Position numbers and translations under genes: made by a program. Shown piece after piece: positions 1 to 10,376 of a DNA stretch of 64,000 nt. The stretch is taken from the NCBI RefSeq assembly GCF_039872765.1, contig NZ_JBDPZC010000009.1:62001-126000 (forward strand), read 5' to 3'. A model generated the notes under the pieces. That model worked only from the letters and a program-made list of their open reading frames with translations. It was not told the origin of the DNA and ran no database searches. Source of the DNA: Roseateles_B flavus. Lineage in GTDB: Bacteria; Pseudomonadota; Gammaproteobacteria; Burkholderiales; Burkholderiaceae_C. Each line of letters begins with the position of its first letter. The first letter of the stretch is position 1.

Positions 1-483
1 ATCATGCTGACGGCCAAGGTCGAGGAAGTGGACCGCATCGTGGGCCTGGAAGTGGGCGCCGACGACTACCTCGCCAAGCCCTTCAACCCGCGCGAGCTGC
101 TGGCCCGCATCAATGCCGTGCTGCGCCGCCGCCCGGCCATGGAGGCGCCCGGTGCGCCGTCCAAGGAACCGATGACGGTCAGCTTCGGCCCCTTCGAGTT
201 CGACCTGGCCCTGCGTCGCCTGTCCAAGAACGGCGAGCCCCTGCCCCTCACCACCGGCGAGTTCTCCATGCTCAAGGCCCTGGTGCGCCACCCCCGCCAG
301 CCGCTGTCGCGCGACAAGCTCGCCCAGCTGGCCCGGGGCCGCGAGTTCGAGCCCTTCGACCGCAGCCTGGACGTGCAGATCTCGCGCCTGCGCAAGCTGC
401 TGGAATCGGACCCGGCCCAGCCCCGCTACATCCAGACCGTCTGGGGCGTGGGCTACGTCTTCGTGCCCGACGAAAACAGCTGA
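1..483 (+). CDS. OmpR-family response regulator, C-terminal part (5' end outside window)
   Basis: The reading frame is open from base 1, so the gene begins before the window and the phospho-acceptor Asp is not visible. The first 30 residues are the end of a receiver domain: the conserved Thr in IMLTAK (residue 4), then GADDYLAKPF with the conserved Lys at residue 26. A linker follows, and residues of about 57-158 form the winged-helix DNA-binding domain, ending in the family signature RYIQTVWGVGYVF. It lies 74 nt upstream of an EnvZ-type kinase on the same strand, so the two are presumably a cognate pair. The domain set and the neighbour fit OmpR itself, but the paralogue cannot be fixed without the missing half. 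Confidence 0.93.
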   Translation: MMLTAKVEEVDRIVGLEVGADDYLAKPFNPRELLARINAVLRRRPAMEAPGAPSKEPMTVSFGPFEFDLALRRLSKNGEPLPLTTGEFSMLKALVRHPRQPLSRDKLAQLARGREFEPFDRSLDVQISRLRKLLESDPAQPRYIQTVWGVGYVFVPDENS

Positions 484-557
484 CCAATCCCCTGCTGACG
501 CCGGCCCGCCGCGGCCTGGCGTCGCCTGAAGCCGCCCGTCGGGCAGGCTGAGCGCCC

Positions 558-1886
558 ATGCCGCAACCGCCCAAGATCCTCGCCTTCAACCTGTTCTGGC
601 GCACCTTCGCGCTGCTGGCCGCCCTGCTGGCCGGTGCCGTGTTCGCCTGGCAGCTGACCTTCCGGGCGCTGGACGCCGAACCCCGCGCGCTGGAGTCCGC
701 CCATCAGCTGGCCGGCCTGGTCAATCTGTGCCGTGCCGCCATGGCGACCACCGACGGCGTGAACCGCGTGGCCATGATCAAGTCGCTGACCCACAGCCGT
801 GACATCCAGGTGGAGATCTCCGAGCCCACCGACCAGTGGGTGGACTACGGCAACAGCAGCTTCACCCACCAGCTGGTCCAGGCCCTGCAGCAGCGCCTGG
901 GTGCCGACACCGTCGTGGCCGGCAGCCTCAATGGCGAGGCCGGCCTGTGGGTGCGCTTCAGCATCGACACCGAGCACTACTGGCTGCGCACCAATCCCGA
1001 GCCCATGTCCGCCCGGCTCACCGCCAACTGGTGGTGGCTGCTGATCGCGCTACTGGTGACCATCCTGGGCTCGGCCCTGATCGCGCGGCTGATCAACCAC
1101 CCGCTGCGCGAGCTGGCCACCGCCGCCGGCCGCATCCGCGAGGGCGAGTACGACTCCCGCCTGGACGAGAGCACCCTCACCAGCGAGATCCGCGAAGTCA
1201 ACATGGGCTTCAACCGCATGGCCCGCGACCTGGCCAAGATGGAGGAAGACCGCAGCGTGATGCTGGCCGGCATCTCCCATGACCTGCGCACCCCCCTGGC
1301 CCGTCTGCGGCTGGAGGCCGAGATGAGCGTCACCGACGAACTGGCCCGCCAGTACATGGCGCAGGACATCGACCAGCTCGACGCCATCATCAACAAGTTC
1401 ATGGACTACGCCCGCCCCAGCGAGCTGGCCCTGCATCCCATCAAACTGCGCGACGTGGCCGAGCGCGAGGCCCAGGGCTTCCGCGACCCGTCCCAGATCC
1501 GCATCCAGAACAATGTGCCGGCGGACATCAAGGTCTGGGCCGACGAGGTCGAGCTGGGCCGCATCTTCCTGAACATCATGGAGAACGCGCGCCGCTACGG
1601 CCACCTGCCGGACCTGCCCACCCTGATGCTGGTGACAGCCAAGGTGCAGGGCGCCGAGGTGCTGCTGACCCTGCGTGACCACGGCCCCGGCGTGCCCCAG
1701 GACAAGCTGGACAAGCTCACCACGCCCTTCTTTCGCGGCGATGCCGCCCGCACGGCGGCCACCGGCGCCGGCCTGGGCCTGGCCATCGTGGAGAAGTCGG
1801 TGCAGCGCCAGGGCGGCAAGCTCTCCATGCGCAATGCCGACGACGGCGGCCTGGTCACCCAGATCCGCCTGCGCCGCGCGCAGTGA
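558..1886 (+). CDS. EnvZ-type membrane sensor histidine kinase
   Basis: A 442-residue inner-membrane kinase. Two hydrophobic segments (about 13-33 and 156-178) bracket a periplasmic sensor domain of about 120 residues. A HAMP linker (about 178-230) follows, then the HisKA motif SHDLRTPLARL with the phospho-acceptor His at 241. The HATPase core shows the N box ENARRYG (Asn 343), the G1 box DHGPGVP (about 374-380) and the G2 box GAGLGLAIVEK (about 403-413). It should autophosphorylate and pass phosphate to the OmpR-type regulator just upstream. The order regulator-kinase, the HAMP and the C-terminal layout match EnvZ of betaproteobacteria. The stimulus cannot be read from sequence. Confidence 0.93.
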   Translation: MPQPPKILAFNLFWRTFALLAALLAGAVFAWQLTFRALDAEPRALESAHQLAGLVNLCRAAMATTDGVNRVAMIKSLTHSRDIQVEISEPTDQWVDYGNSSFTHQLVQALQQRLGADTVVAGSLNGEAGLWVRFSIDTEHYWLRTNPEPMSARLTANWWWLLIALLVTILGSALIARLINHPLRELATAAGRIREGEYDSRLDESTLTSEIREVNMGFNRMARDLAKMEEDRSVMLAGISHDLRTPLARLRLEAEMSVTDELARQYMAQDIDQLDAIINKFMDYARPSELALHPIKLRDVAEREAQGFRDPSQIRIQNNVPADIKVWADEVELGRIFLNIMENARRYGHLPDLPTLMLVTAKVQGAEVLLTLRDHGPGVPQDKLDKLTTPFFRGDAARTAATGAGLGLAIVEKSVQRQGGKLSMRNADDGGLVTQIRLRRAQ

Positions 1887-1898
1887 GCCCGGGCGGGC

Positions 1899-2390
1899 TC
1901 AGCCCGCGCGCATCAGCAGGCACACCGCCCGCGTCTCGATGGCCCGGCCCTCGCCCACAGGGCCCATCTTCTCGGCCGTCTTGGCCTTCACATTGATGCG
2001 ATCGACCGGCAGGCTCAGCACCTGAGCCAGGCGCTCGCGCATGGGCACGATGTGCGGCGCCATCTTGGGCGCCTGGGCCACGATGGTGCTGTCGATGTTG
2101 ACGAGGGCCCAGCCCGCCTCGCGCACCTTGCGATGGGCTTCTGCGAGCAGCACCATGGAGTCGGCATCCTTGAAGGCCGCCGCGGTGTCGGGGAAGAGCT
2201 TGCCGATGTCGCCCAGAGCCGCGGCGCCCAGCAGGGCGTCGGTGATGGCGTGCGCCAACGCGTCGGCATCGGAATGGCCCAGCAGGCCGTGGGTGTGCGG
2301 GATGGTCACGCCGCCGAGGATCAGCGGGCGACCGCTGACGAGCTGGTGGGTGTCCCAGCCTTCGCCGATGCGCAGGTCCAGAGGGTTCAT
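1899..2390 (-). CDS. ispF: 2-C-methyl-D-erythritol 2,4-cyclodiphosphate synthase
   Basis: The MEP-pathway enzyme converting CDP-ME-2-phosphate to the cyclic diphosphate with release of CMP. The start MNPLDLRIG is preferred over the ATG seven codons upstream because it gives the usual length (163 aa) and leaves the N-terminal beta strand normal. Visible active-site features are the zinc ligands Asp13 and His15 in GWDTH, His47, and the GHSDADAL loop (38-45). It is the last gene of a minus-strand run ispD - small membrane protein - ispF. Its stop lies 12 nt from the end of the convergent kinase gene. Family assignment is secure. Confidence 0.97.
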   Translation of the reverse strand: MNPLDLRIGEGWDTHQLVSGRPLILGGVTIPHTHGLLGHSDADALAHAITDALLGAAALGDIGKLFPDTAAAFKDADSMVLLAEAHRKVREAGWALVNIDSTIVAQAPKMAPHIVPMRERLAQVLSLPVDRINVKAKTAEKMGPVGEGRAIETRAVCLLMRAG

Positions 2391-2400
2391 GGTTCGAAGC

Positions 2401-2781
2401 TCACTTTCCACGCGGGCGAGGCGCCCGGATGATGCGGTTTTGAAGATGCCAGCTCAGCGCCGCCAGCAGCACAGGCACGCCCAGCGACCAGCGGCCCTCG
2501 AACTCGCGCAGGGCGATCTCGAGGCGATAGTCCAGCAAGGGGCTGCCCGCAAGCAGCGCCCACAGCGGCGCGAGCATGAGGGTCACCCCAAGGACGGCTC
2601 CACGCCGTGGCCGCGGCACAAAGAAGGCGGCGCGCACCAGCACTGTGGCGTACAGGCCCAGCAGCAGCGGCAGCCCGACCATCAGCAGCAGCAGGCCGGC
2701 GCCGTGCGCATGGGCCGGCAGGCTCAGGCCGCTGGCGAGCAACAGCAGCGCCGCGCGACGCCAGGGCAGAGGGCGGCTCAT
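2401..2781 (-). CDS. small membrane protein between ispD and ispF
   Basis: A 126-residue protein not recognised as a named family. The start ATG (MSRPLPWRR) overlaps the ispD stop as ATGA, which argues for translational coupling and against the longer upstream reading, which is an ispD shadow. It has an N-terminal hydrophobic stretch resembling a signal anchor (LLLLASGLSLPAHAHG), then two or three further hydrophobic segments (LLLLMVGLPLLLGLYATVL; VLGVTLMLAPLWALLAG), and a basic C terminus (RAPRPRGK). Ten bases separate its stop from the ispF start. Its position suggests co-expression with isoprenoid genes but gives no function. Confidence 0.7.
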   Translation of the reverse strand: MSRPLPWRRAALLLLASGLSLPAHAHGAGLLLLMVGLPLLLGLYATVLVRAAFFVPRPRRGAVLGVTLMLAPLWALLAGSPLLDYRLEIALREFEGRWSLGVPVLLAALSWHLQNRIIRAPRPRGK

Positions 2782-3494
2782 TCCGCGCGTGTCCTCAGCA
2801 GGCGCTCGGCCAGTGCGAAGTCCGCCGGATAGGTCACCTTGAAATTCTCCAGCGACGCCGCCACCAGCCGCGGCCGGTGCCCCAGGGCCTCGACGGCGCT
2901 GGCCTCGTCGGTGGCGGCGTCGCCCACCTGCCGCAGCGCCGGCTGCAGCAGGCCCAGGCGGAACATCTGCGGGGTCTGCGCGGCCCATTTGCCGCGGCGG
3001 TCCACGGTGGCCTGCACGCGGCCCTCGGCCTCGTCCTTCAGCGTGTCGGCCACCGGCAGGGCCAGCAGGCCGCCGACCTCATCGTCCGCGCAGGCGGCCA
3101 TCAGCGCCTGCACCCACTCAGGCCGCAGCAGGCAGCGCGCGGCGTCGTGCACCAGCACCCAGTCGTGGGGCTGGGCGCCGCGGGCCTGGAGCTCCAGCAG
3201 GCCGTTGGCGACGCTCTCGGCGCGGCTGGCACCGCCGCAGCGGGCGACCCAGGCGCGCTCGCCGGCGAAGCCGGGCACGGCCTGCTCGAACTGCTCGTCC
3301 TCGGGGGACAGCACCACCAGGGTCGCGTCCAGTCCCGGCACCGCCTGCAGGGCAGCGAGCGTGTGGGCCATCAGGGCGCGGCCCGCCAGGGGCACGTACT
3401 GCTTGGGCTGCGTGGCGCCCGAGCGGCTGCCCACGCCTGCCGCGGGCACCAGGGCGAAGCAACGGGGCTGCACGCCCACGGAATAGGAAGTCAT
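2778..3494 (-). CDS. ispD: 2-C-methyl-D-erythritol 4-phosphate cytidylyltransferase
   Basis: The third MEP-pathway step: it couples CTP and methylerythritol phosphate to give CDP-ME. The 238-residue product starts at MTSYSVGV; 33 additional upstream codons are rejected because the family begins just before the nucleotide-binding motif. The CTP-binding loop ALVPAAGVGSRSG and the PKQY motif lie near the N terminus, VHDAAR near residue 115, and the late motif AAQTPQMF further on. The stop overlaps the start of the next small membrane gene. A TACAAT hexamer lies just upstream of the start and could be a -10, but no matching -35 is evident. Confidence 0.97.
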   Translation of the reverse strand: MTSYSVGVQPRCFALVPAAGVGSRSGATQPKQYVPLAGRALMAHTLAALQAVPGLDATLVVLSPEDEQFEQAVPGFAGERAWVARCGGASRAESVANGLLELQARGAQPHDWVLVHDAARCLLRPEWVQALMAACADDEVGGLLALPVADTLKDEAEGRVQATVDRRGKWAAQTPQMFRLGLLQPALRQVGDAATDEASAVEALGHRPRLVAASLENFKVTYPADFALAERLLRTRAE

Positions 3495-3690
3495 GGAGGC
3501 GGATTGTAGAAAGCTCCAGCGCGGCTCCGGCCCCTGCCGCCGCCCGCGGCTCGCGCCGCCAACCGTGAAAACACTGAGAACAAATGGCATCACAAAGCCG
3601 GCATGACTTCAGGACAAGGCGGCGTGGCCGGCCTTCAATGCCAGTCAAGACAGGAGCGGCCTCAGCCGCCCCTCCGCCCAGCTTCCCCGC

Positions 3691-5019
3691 ATGTCCCCCA
3701 TGACCGCCTCACGACCCCTCCTGCAGCGACTGGTGCTGGTGCGCCCCGGCGAAGGCCGCGCCCTGCTGTGGGCTGCCGCCTACTTCTTCTTCCTGCTGCT
3801 GAGCTACTACCTGCTGCGCCCGGTGCGCGAGGCCATGGGCATCGCCAAGGGCGCGGACAAGCTGCCCTGGCTGATGAGCGTGACCCTGCTGGTGATGCTG
3901 GTGGCCAACCCGCTCTACGCGAAGCTGGTGTCGCGCTGGCCGCGGCGGCGCTTCATCCCGGCGGTCTCGCATTTCTTCGCGGCCAATCTGCTGGTCTTCG
4001 GGGGCCTGATGATGGCCTGGCCCGGCGCCGTGTGGCTGGGCTATGCCTTCTACGTATGGCTGAGCGTCTTCAACCTCTTCGTGGTCTCGGTGTTCTGGAG
4101 CCTCATGAGCGATGTGTTCCGCGAGGAACAGGGCCGTCGCCTCTTCGGCCTGATCTCCATGGGCGGCACGCTGGGCGCCATGGGAGGCGCGGCGCTGACG
4201 GACGCGCTGAGCCGCGGCAGCTGGGGCCTGCAGCTGGGGCCGGCCGCGCTGATGGGGCTCTCGGTGCTGGCGCTGGAGATCGCGGTGGCCTGCATGGGCG
4301 TGCTGCGGCGGCACTTCGGCGTCTCCGAGCAGGCCCAGCCCGAACGCGAGCCCGGCCCCTCGGCCCTGGAGGGCTGGCGGGCGATCGCGGGCTCGCGCTA
4401 TCTGCAGGCCCTGTGCGTCTACATGCTGCTGTATGCGCTGACCTCCACCTTCCTCTACCTGACCCAGGGCGAGATCGTGGCCAGCAGCTTCGCCGGCGGC
4501 GCCGAACGCACCGCGGCCTTCGCGCGGCTGGACCTGTGGGTCAATGCCCTGACCCTGCTGACCCAGCTCTTCCTGACCGGCCGCCTGCTGCGCTGGATCG
4601 GCGTCAGCGGCGTGCTGCTGGTGCTGCCCACGCTGACTCTCGCCGGTTTCGGCGCCCTGGCCCTGTGGCCCAGCTTCGCGGTGCTGGCGGCCGTGCAGGT
4701 GCTGCGCCGCGGCCTGCACTACGCGGTGGATCGCCCGGCGCGTGAGCTGCTGTACATCCCGCTGGGGCCCGAGGAGCGCTACAAGTCCAAGCCCTTCATC
4801 GACACCTTCGTCTACCGCGTGGGCGACGTGCTGGGCGTCTGGGCCCCCACGCTGATGAGCGTGCTGGCCCTGCCCGTGAGCCTCGCCGCCCTGGGCTGCG
4901 CCGGCCTGTGGATCTGGACGGGCCGCTCGCTGGGGCAGCTCGTGCGTCAGCAGGCCACCCGGCCCGACGCGCCCCCGCCCACCCCTCCTGCGCCGGCCAC
5001 CGCGGCACTGCGCCCCTGA
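3691..5019 (+). CDS. ADP/ATP-carrier-like (NTP/NTP exchange type) membrane transporter
   Basis: A 442-residue polytopic protein with about 12 hydrophobic segments. The N-terminal signature YYLLRPVREAMG, followed by a segment ending in KLPWL, and the later RYKSKPFIDTFVYRVGD block are typical of the Tlc/ADP-ATP carrier family within the wider MFS fold. Classical members exchange ATP for ADP in intracellular parasites and plastids. Homologues in free-living Burkholderiales are usually annotated only as MFS or NTP exchange transporters, so the substrate is not assured. A second ATG lies three codons in. The C-terminal tail is Pro/Ala rich. The gene is followed 36 nt later by a Tat-exported epimerase-like gene on the same strand. 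Confidence 0.82.
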   Translation: MSPMTASRPLLQRLVLVRPGEGRALLWAAAYFFFLLLSYYLLRPVREAMGIAKGADKLPWLMSVTLLVMLVANPLYAKLVSRWPRRRFIPAVSHFFAANLLVFGGLMMAWPGAVWLGYAFYVWLSVFNLFVVSVFWSLMSDVFREEQGRRLFGLISMGGTLGAMGGAALTDALSRGSWGLQLGPAALMGLSVLALEIAVACMGVLRRHFGVSEQAQPEREPGPSALEGWRAIAGSRYLQALCVYMLLYALTSTFLYLTQGEIVASSFAGGAERTAAFARLDLWVNALTLLTQLFLTGRLLRWIGVSGVLLVLPTLTLAGFGALALWPSFAVLAAVQVLRRGLHYAVDRPARELLYIPLGPEERYKSKPFIDTFVYRVGDVLGVWAPTLMSVLALPVSLAALGCAGLWIWTGRSLGQLVRQQATRPDAPPPTPPAPATAALRP

Positions 5020-5055
5020 GCCCTCTCCCTTCCCTTCCGCTGAAAAGGACGTCCC

Positions 5056-6168
5056 ATGAAACCTACCCGTCGCCACCTGATGCAATGGACCGCCGGCCTC
5101 GGCGCCCTGAGCCTGCTGCCCCAGTCCCATGCCGCGGACAAAGCCCCCGCGCCCAAGCGCATCCTGGTGCTGGGCGGCACGGGCTTCCTGGGCCCGGCCA
5201 TCGTCGAGGTGGCCAAGGCACGGGGTCACGTCCTGACCCTCTTCAACCGCGGCAAGACCCGGCCTGGCCTCTTCCCCGACGTGGAGAAGCGCCAGGGCGA
5301 CCGCGACCCGCTCAAGGGCGAAGGCCTGAAGTCGCTCGAGACCGGCGAATGGGATGCCGTGATCGATGACTCCGGCTACTACCCCCGCATGGTCGGCGCC
5401 TCGGCCCAGCTGCTGGCGCCGCGGGTGAAGCAGTACATCTACATCTCCAGCATCAGCGCCTACAAGGAGCCGGTGCCCGTGGGCGGCGACGAGGACTCGC
5501 CCCTGGCCGTGCTGGCCGACCCCACGGTCGAGACCATGGGCAAGAACTTCGAGAACTACGGCGGGCTCAAGGCCGCCTGCGAGGCCGCCGTGGCCAAGGC
5601 CCTGCCCGGCCGCAGCACCATCGTGCGCCCTGGCTACATCGTCGGCCCGGACGATCCCACCGGGCGCTTCACCTACTGGCCGGTGCGCTTCGACAAGGGC
5701 GGCGAGATCGCCGTGCCAGGCGCCCCCACGGATCCGCTGCAGCTGATCGACGTGCGCGATCTCGCCACCTGGCTGGTGCACCTCGTGGAGAACGGCACCA
5801 TGGGCCAGTTCAACGCCGTCGGCCCGGCCGAGCCCATGAGCTGGGGCCGCGTGATCGCCGCCTGCCAGAAGTCCGCCGGCACGCCGGGCACCGTGACCTG
5901 GGTGCCGGGCGAGTTCATGGCCAAGCAGGAAGACCTGGACATGCCCATCTGGGCGCCCTACCTCGGTGACAGCAAGGGCTTCCACACCTGGCGCACCACC
6001 CGCGCCGTCCAGGCCGGCCTGAAGTTCCGCCCCGTCGAGCAGACCGTGGCCGACACCCTGGCCTGGTACAAGACCCAGCTCAAGGAGGAGAAGGGCCGCG
6101 TGAAGCTGGCCTTCAGCGCGGAGCAGGAAGCCACGCTGCTGCAGCGCTGGAAGCAGGCCAAGGGCTGA
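5056..6168 (+). CDS. Tat-exported NAD-dependent epimerase/dehydratase-family protein
   Basis: A 370-residue extended short-chain dehydrogenase-like protein. The N terminus carries a twin-arginine signal (TRRHLMQWTAGLGALSLL, cleavage likely after SHA). A Rossmann motif VLGGTGFLGPAI follows at about 36-47. A family-like Tyr occurs in YISSISAYKE, and ENYGGLKAACE supplies the Tyr-x3-Lys-type catalytic motif (Y and K three residues apart) near residue 178. A good ribosome site (AAAAGGA) sits 9 nt before the ATG. Export of an NAD-binding enzyme by Tat fits pre-folded cofactor loading. The substrate is unknown. It is terminated by a hairpin shared with convergent clpB. Confidence 0.85.
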   Translation: MKPTRRHLMQWTAGLGALSLLPQSHAADKAPAPKRILVLGGTGFLGPAIVEVAKARGHVLTLFNRGKTRPGLFPDVEKRQGDRDPLKGEGLKSLETGEWDAVIDDSGYYPRMVGASAQLLAPRVKQYIYISSISAYKEPVPVGGDEDSPLAVLADPTVETMGKNFENYGGLKAACEAAVAKALPGRSTIVRPGYIVGPDDPTGRFTYWPVRFDKGGEIAVPGAPTDPLQLIDVRDLATWLVHLVENGTMGQFNAVGPAEPMSWGRVIAACQKSAGTPGTVTWVPGEFMAKQEDLDMPIWAPYLGDSKGFHTWRTTRAVQAGLKFRPVEQTVADTLAWYKTQLKEEKGRVKLAFSAEQEATLLQRWKQAKG

Positions 6169-6185
6169 TCCACAGGCTCCAGTGA

Positions 6186-6218
6186 AAAGGGCGCGACCCT
6201 CGCGGGTTCGCGCCCTTT
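6186..6218. terminator. bidirectional hairpin terminator between epimerase gene and clpB
   Basis: AAAGGGCGCGA pairs with TCGCGCCCTTT across a short GC-rich loop (one bulged base). A/T tracts flank both sides, as expected for a terminator serving two convergent genes. Confidence 0.85.
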
Positions 6219-6237
6219 GCCTTCTTGAGCGACGGGG

Positions 6238-8841
<2,604 letters not shown>

Positions 8842-8864
8842 GGATGTCATCCTCCGTTGTCGTT

Positions 8865-8893
8865 CAAGTGGGCGCAGCTCGCCGCATTTCAAG
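8865..8893 (-). promoter_or_regulatory. RpoH (sigma-32) heat-shock promoter of clpB
   Basis: On the minus strand CTTGAAA (8893-8887) is followed after 14 nt by CCCACTTG (8872-8865), close to the sigma-32 consensus CTTGAAA / CCCCATnT. It lies 24 nt before the clpB start. Confidence 0.75.
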
Positions 8894-8937
8894 AGCCGCG
8901 GGGTGACAGCCCGGCGTCCGCGGTCAGAATGCTGACC

Positions 8938-9480
8938 ATGCCACAGACCGCCAACTCCACCGCCCCGGGCAGCGCCGGCTCCGAGCTTCATCTCGGCACC
9001 GTGCCCACCCTTCTACGCTATCTCGGGCAGCTGGACGGGCTTCTTGACCTGGCTCAATCGCAGGTCCGAAGCCAGGGGCTGGCGGAGGACGCGCTGCTGG
9101 AAGCCCGCCTGGCGCCGGACATGCTGCCCCTGCGCAGCCAGGTCTGGATCTGCGGCAATTTCGTGCCCCGCATGGAGGCGGTACTGCGCGGCAGCGAGCC
9201 CCGCTACCCGGACTGGCCGCAGGACCTGGCCGGCATGCGGCGCCAGGTGCAGGCGCTTCAGGCCCAGGTACAGGCCTGGCACCCCGAGGACTTCGAGCCC
9301 GCCGGCCGCCTGGTCGAAGGCGATGCCGGCCAGGCCTGGCTGCGCCTGCCGCTGCGCGCCTGGATCCACGAGTTCGCCCTGCCCAATTTCTGCTTCCACC
9401 TCACCGCCGTCTACCTGCTGCTGCGCCAGCAGGGCCTGCCGCTGGGCAAGGCGCAGTACGACGGCCTGCACCGGTACTGA
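8938..9480 (+). CDS. DUF1993-family protein
   Basis: A 180-residue cytoplasmic protein. The core (LLRYLGQLDGLLDLAQ..., PLRSQVWICGNFVPRM, and the C-terminal FALPNFCFHLTAVYLLLRQQGLPLGKAQYDG) matches the DUF1993 family, whose members resemble DinB-like four-helix bundles; no function is established. The start is either this ATG (MPQTANS) or one three codons earlier. The gene is divergent from clpB, with about 95 nt between starts, and convergent with crcB, six bases away. Confidence 0.85.
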   Translation: MPQTANSTAPGSAGSELHLGTVPTLLRYLGQLDGLLDLAQSQVRSQGLAEDALLEARLAPDMLPLRSQVWICGNFVPRMEAVLRGSEPRYPDWPQDLAGMRRQVQALQAQVQAWHPEDFEPAGRLVEGDAGQAWLRLPLRAWIHEFALPNFCFHLTAVYLLLRQQGLPLGKAQYDGLHRY

Positions 9481-9486
9481 AGGCGC

Positions 9487-9867
9487 TCAGCTCAGCGCGG
9501 CACGCATCAGGGCCAGGCCTGCGGCCGCGGCGGCCAGGGAACCCAGCACATGGATCAGGGTATGAGCCAGGGCCAGGCCGAAGTCCCCGCGCTGCAGCAG
9601 GCTCAGGGACTCGCCAGAGAAGCTGGAGAAGGTGGTCAGCCCGCCCAGAAAGCCGGTGACCAGCAGCAGGCGCGCCATCTCGTTGGGCATGCGGCCGAAC
9701 CACTCCAGGGCCATGCCGATCAGGAAGCCGCCCAGCACATTGACCAGCAGCGTGCCCAGCGGGAAACCCGTCCAGCGGGCATTGAGCCACAGGCCCGCGC
9801 CCCAGCGCGCCAGGGCGCCCGCGCTGGCGCCCACGGCCACGGCGGCGATCTGCAGCGGCAGGCTCAT
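9487..9867 (-). CDS. crcB: fluoride channel CrcB/Fluc
   Basis: A small four-helix membrane protein (126 aa) that exports fluoride as an antiparallel dimer. Typical blocks are GALARWGAGLWLN, FPLGTLLVNVLGGFLIG and GFLGGLTTFSSFSGE, the last holding the conserved Thr/Phe pore residues. The start ATG overlaps the moaE stop as ATGA, so the long upstream extension (a moaE shadow) is rejected. No fluoride riboswitch can precede it because the gene is embedded in the moaE operon. Co-transcription with moaE is common in this order. Confidence 0.95.
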   Translation of the reverse strand: MSLPLQIAAVAVGASAGALARWGAGLWLNARWTGFPLGTLLVNVLGGFLIGMALEWFGRMPNEMARLLLVTGFLGGLTTFSSFSGESLSLLQRGDFGLALAHTLIHVLGSLAAAAAGLALMRAALS

Positions 9868-10376
9868 GCGCCCGACGCCGCGCGGTCCGAGGCGTTGTCC
9901 GAGGCGATGCCCCAGCGCGCCAGGGCGGCGTCGTCCACCTCGCGGGCATCGACCCAGCGGGCGCCGTCCGGCCCGTGCTCCTTCTTCCAGAACGGGGCCT
10001 GGGTCTTGAGGTAGTCCATCAGGAACTCGCAGGCCTGGAAGGCCTGGCCGCGGTGGCGGGAGCTGACGAACACGCCCACGATCTGGTCCAGCGGGGCCAG
10101 CGGCCCCACACGGTGGATCACGCGGGCGGCGCGGATGTCGAAGCGGCGCTGGGCCTCGTCGATCATGGCCTCGATGGCCGCCTCGGTCATGCCGGGGTAG
10201 TGCTCCAGCTCCATCAGCGTGATGGCGTCGGCGCCCGGCTGGCCGGACCCGCCGCGCACAGTGCCCACGAAGCTGACCACGGCGCCCACGCCGCCATCGT
10301 CGGCGCGCAGGGCGGCGCACTCGGCGCTGAGGTCGAAGTCCTCGGTCTGGATGCGGACGCGTGCTGGCTTAGTCAT
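9864..10376 (-). CDS. moaE: molybdopterin synthase catalytic subunit MoaE
   Basis: The large subunit that, with MoaD thiocarboxylate, adds the dithiolene sulfurs to precursor Z. The product is 170 aa starting MTKPARVRIQ. Visible family blocks are GAVVSFVGTVRG, LELEHYPGMTE (written MELEHYPGM here), VIHRVGPL, VSSRHRGQAFQACEFLMDYLK and the catalytic Lys region APFWKKE. The first 8 nt overlap the end of the Crp/Fnr gene, and the stop overlaps crcB. No moaD or other moa gene lies in the window. Confidence 0.96.
   Translation of the reverse strand: MTKPARVRIQTEDFDLSAECAALRADDGGVGAVVSFVGTVRGGSGQPGADAITLMELEHYPGMTEAAIEAMIDEAQRRFDIRAARVIHRVGPLAPLDQIVGVFVSSRHRGQAFQACEFLMDYLKTQAPFWKKEHGPDGARWVDAREVDDAALARWGIASDNASDRAASGA

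Noticed and set aside
3709..5985. 758-codon open frame on the minus strand opposite the transporter and epimerase genes
   Set aside because: The translation is His/Gln/Gly/Ala-rich shadow sequence. The opposite strand has clear family motifs. Long antisense frames are expected at this GC content.
9868..10376. Fluoride riboswitch ahead of crcB
   Set aside because: crcB starts inside the moaE stop codon, leaving no leader; the upstream sequence is coding.
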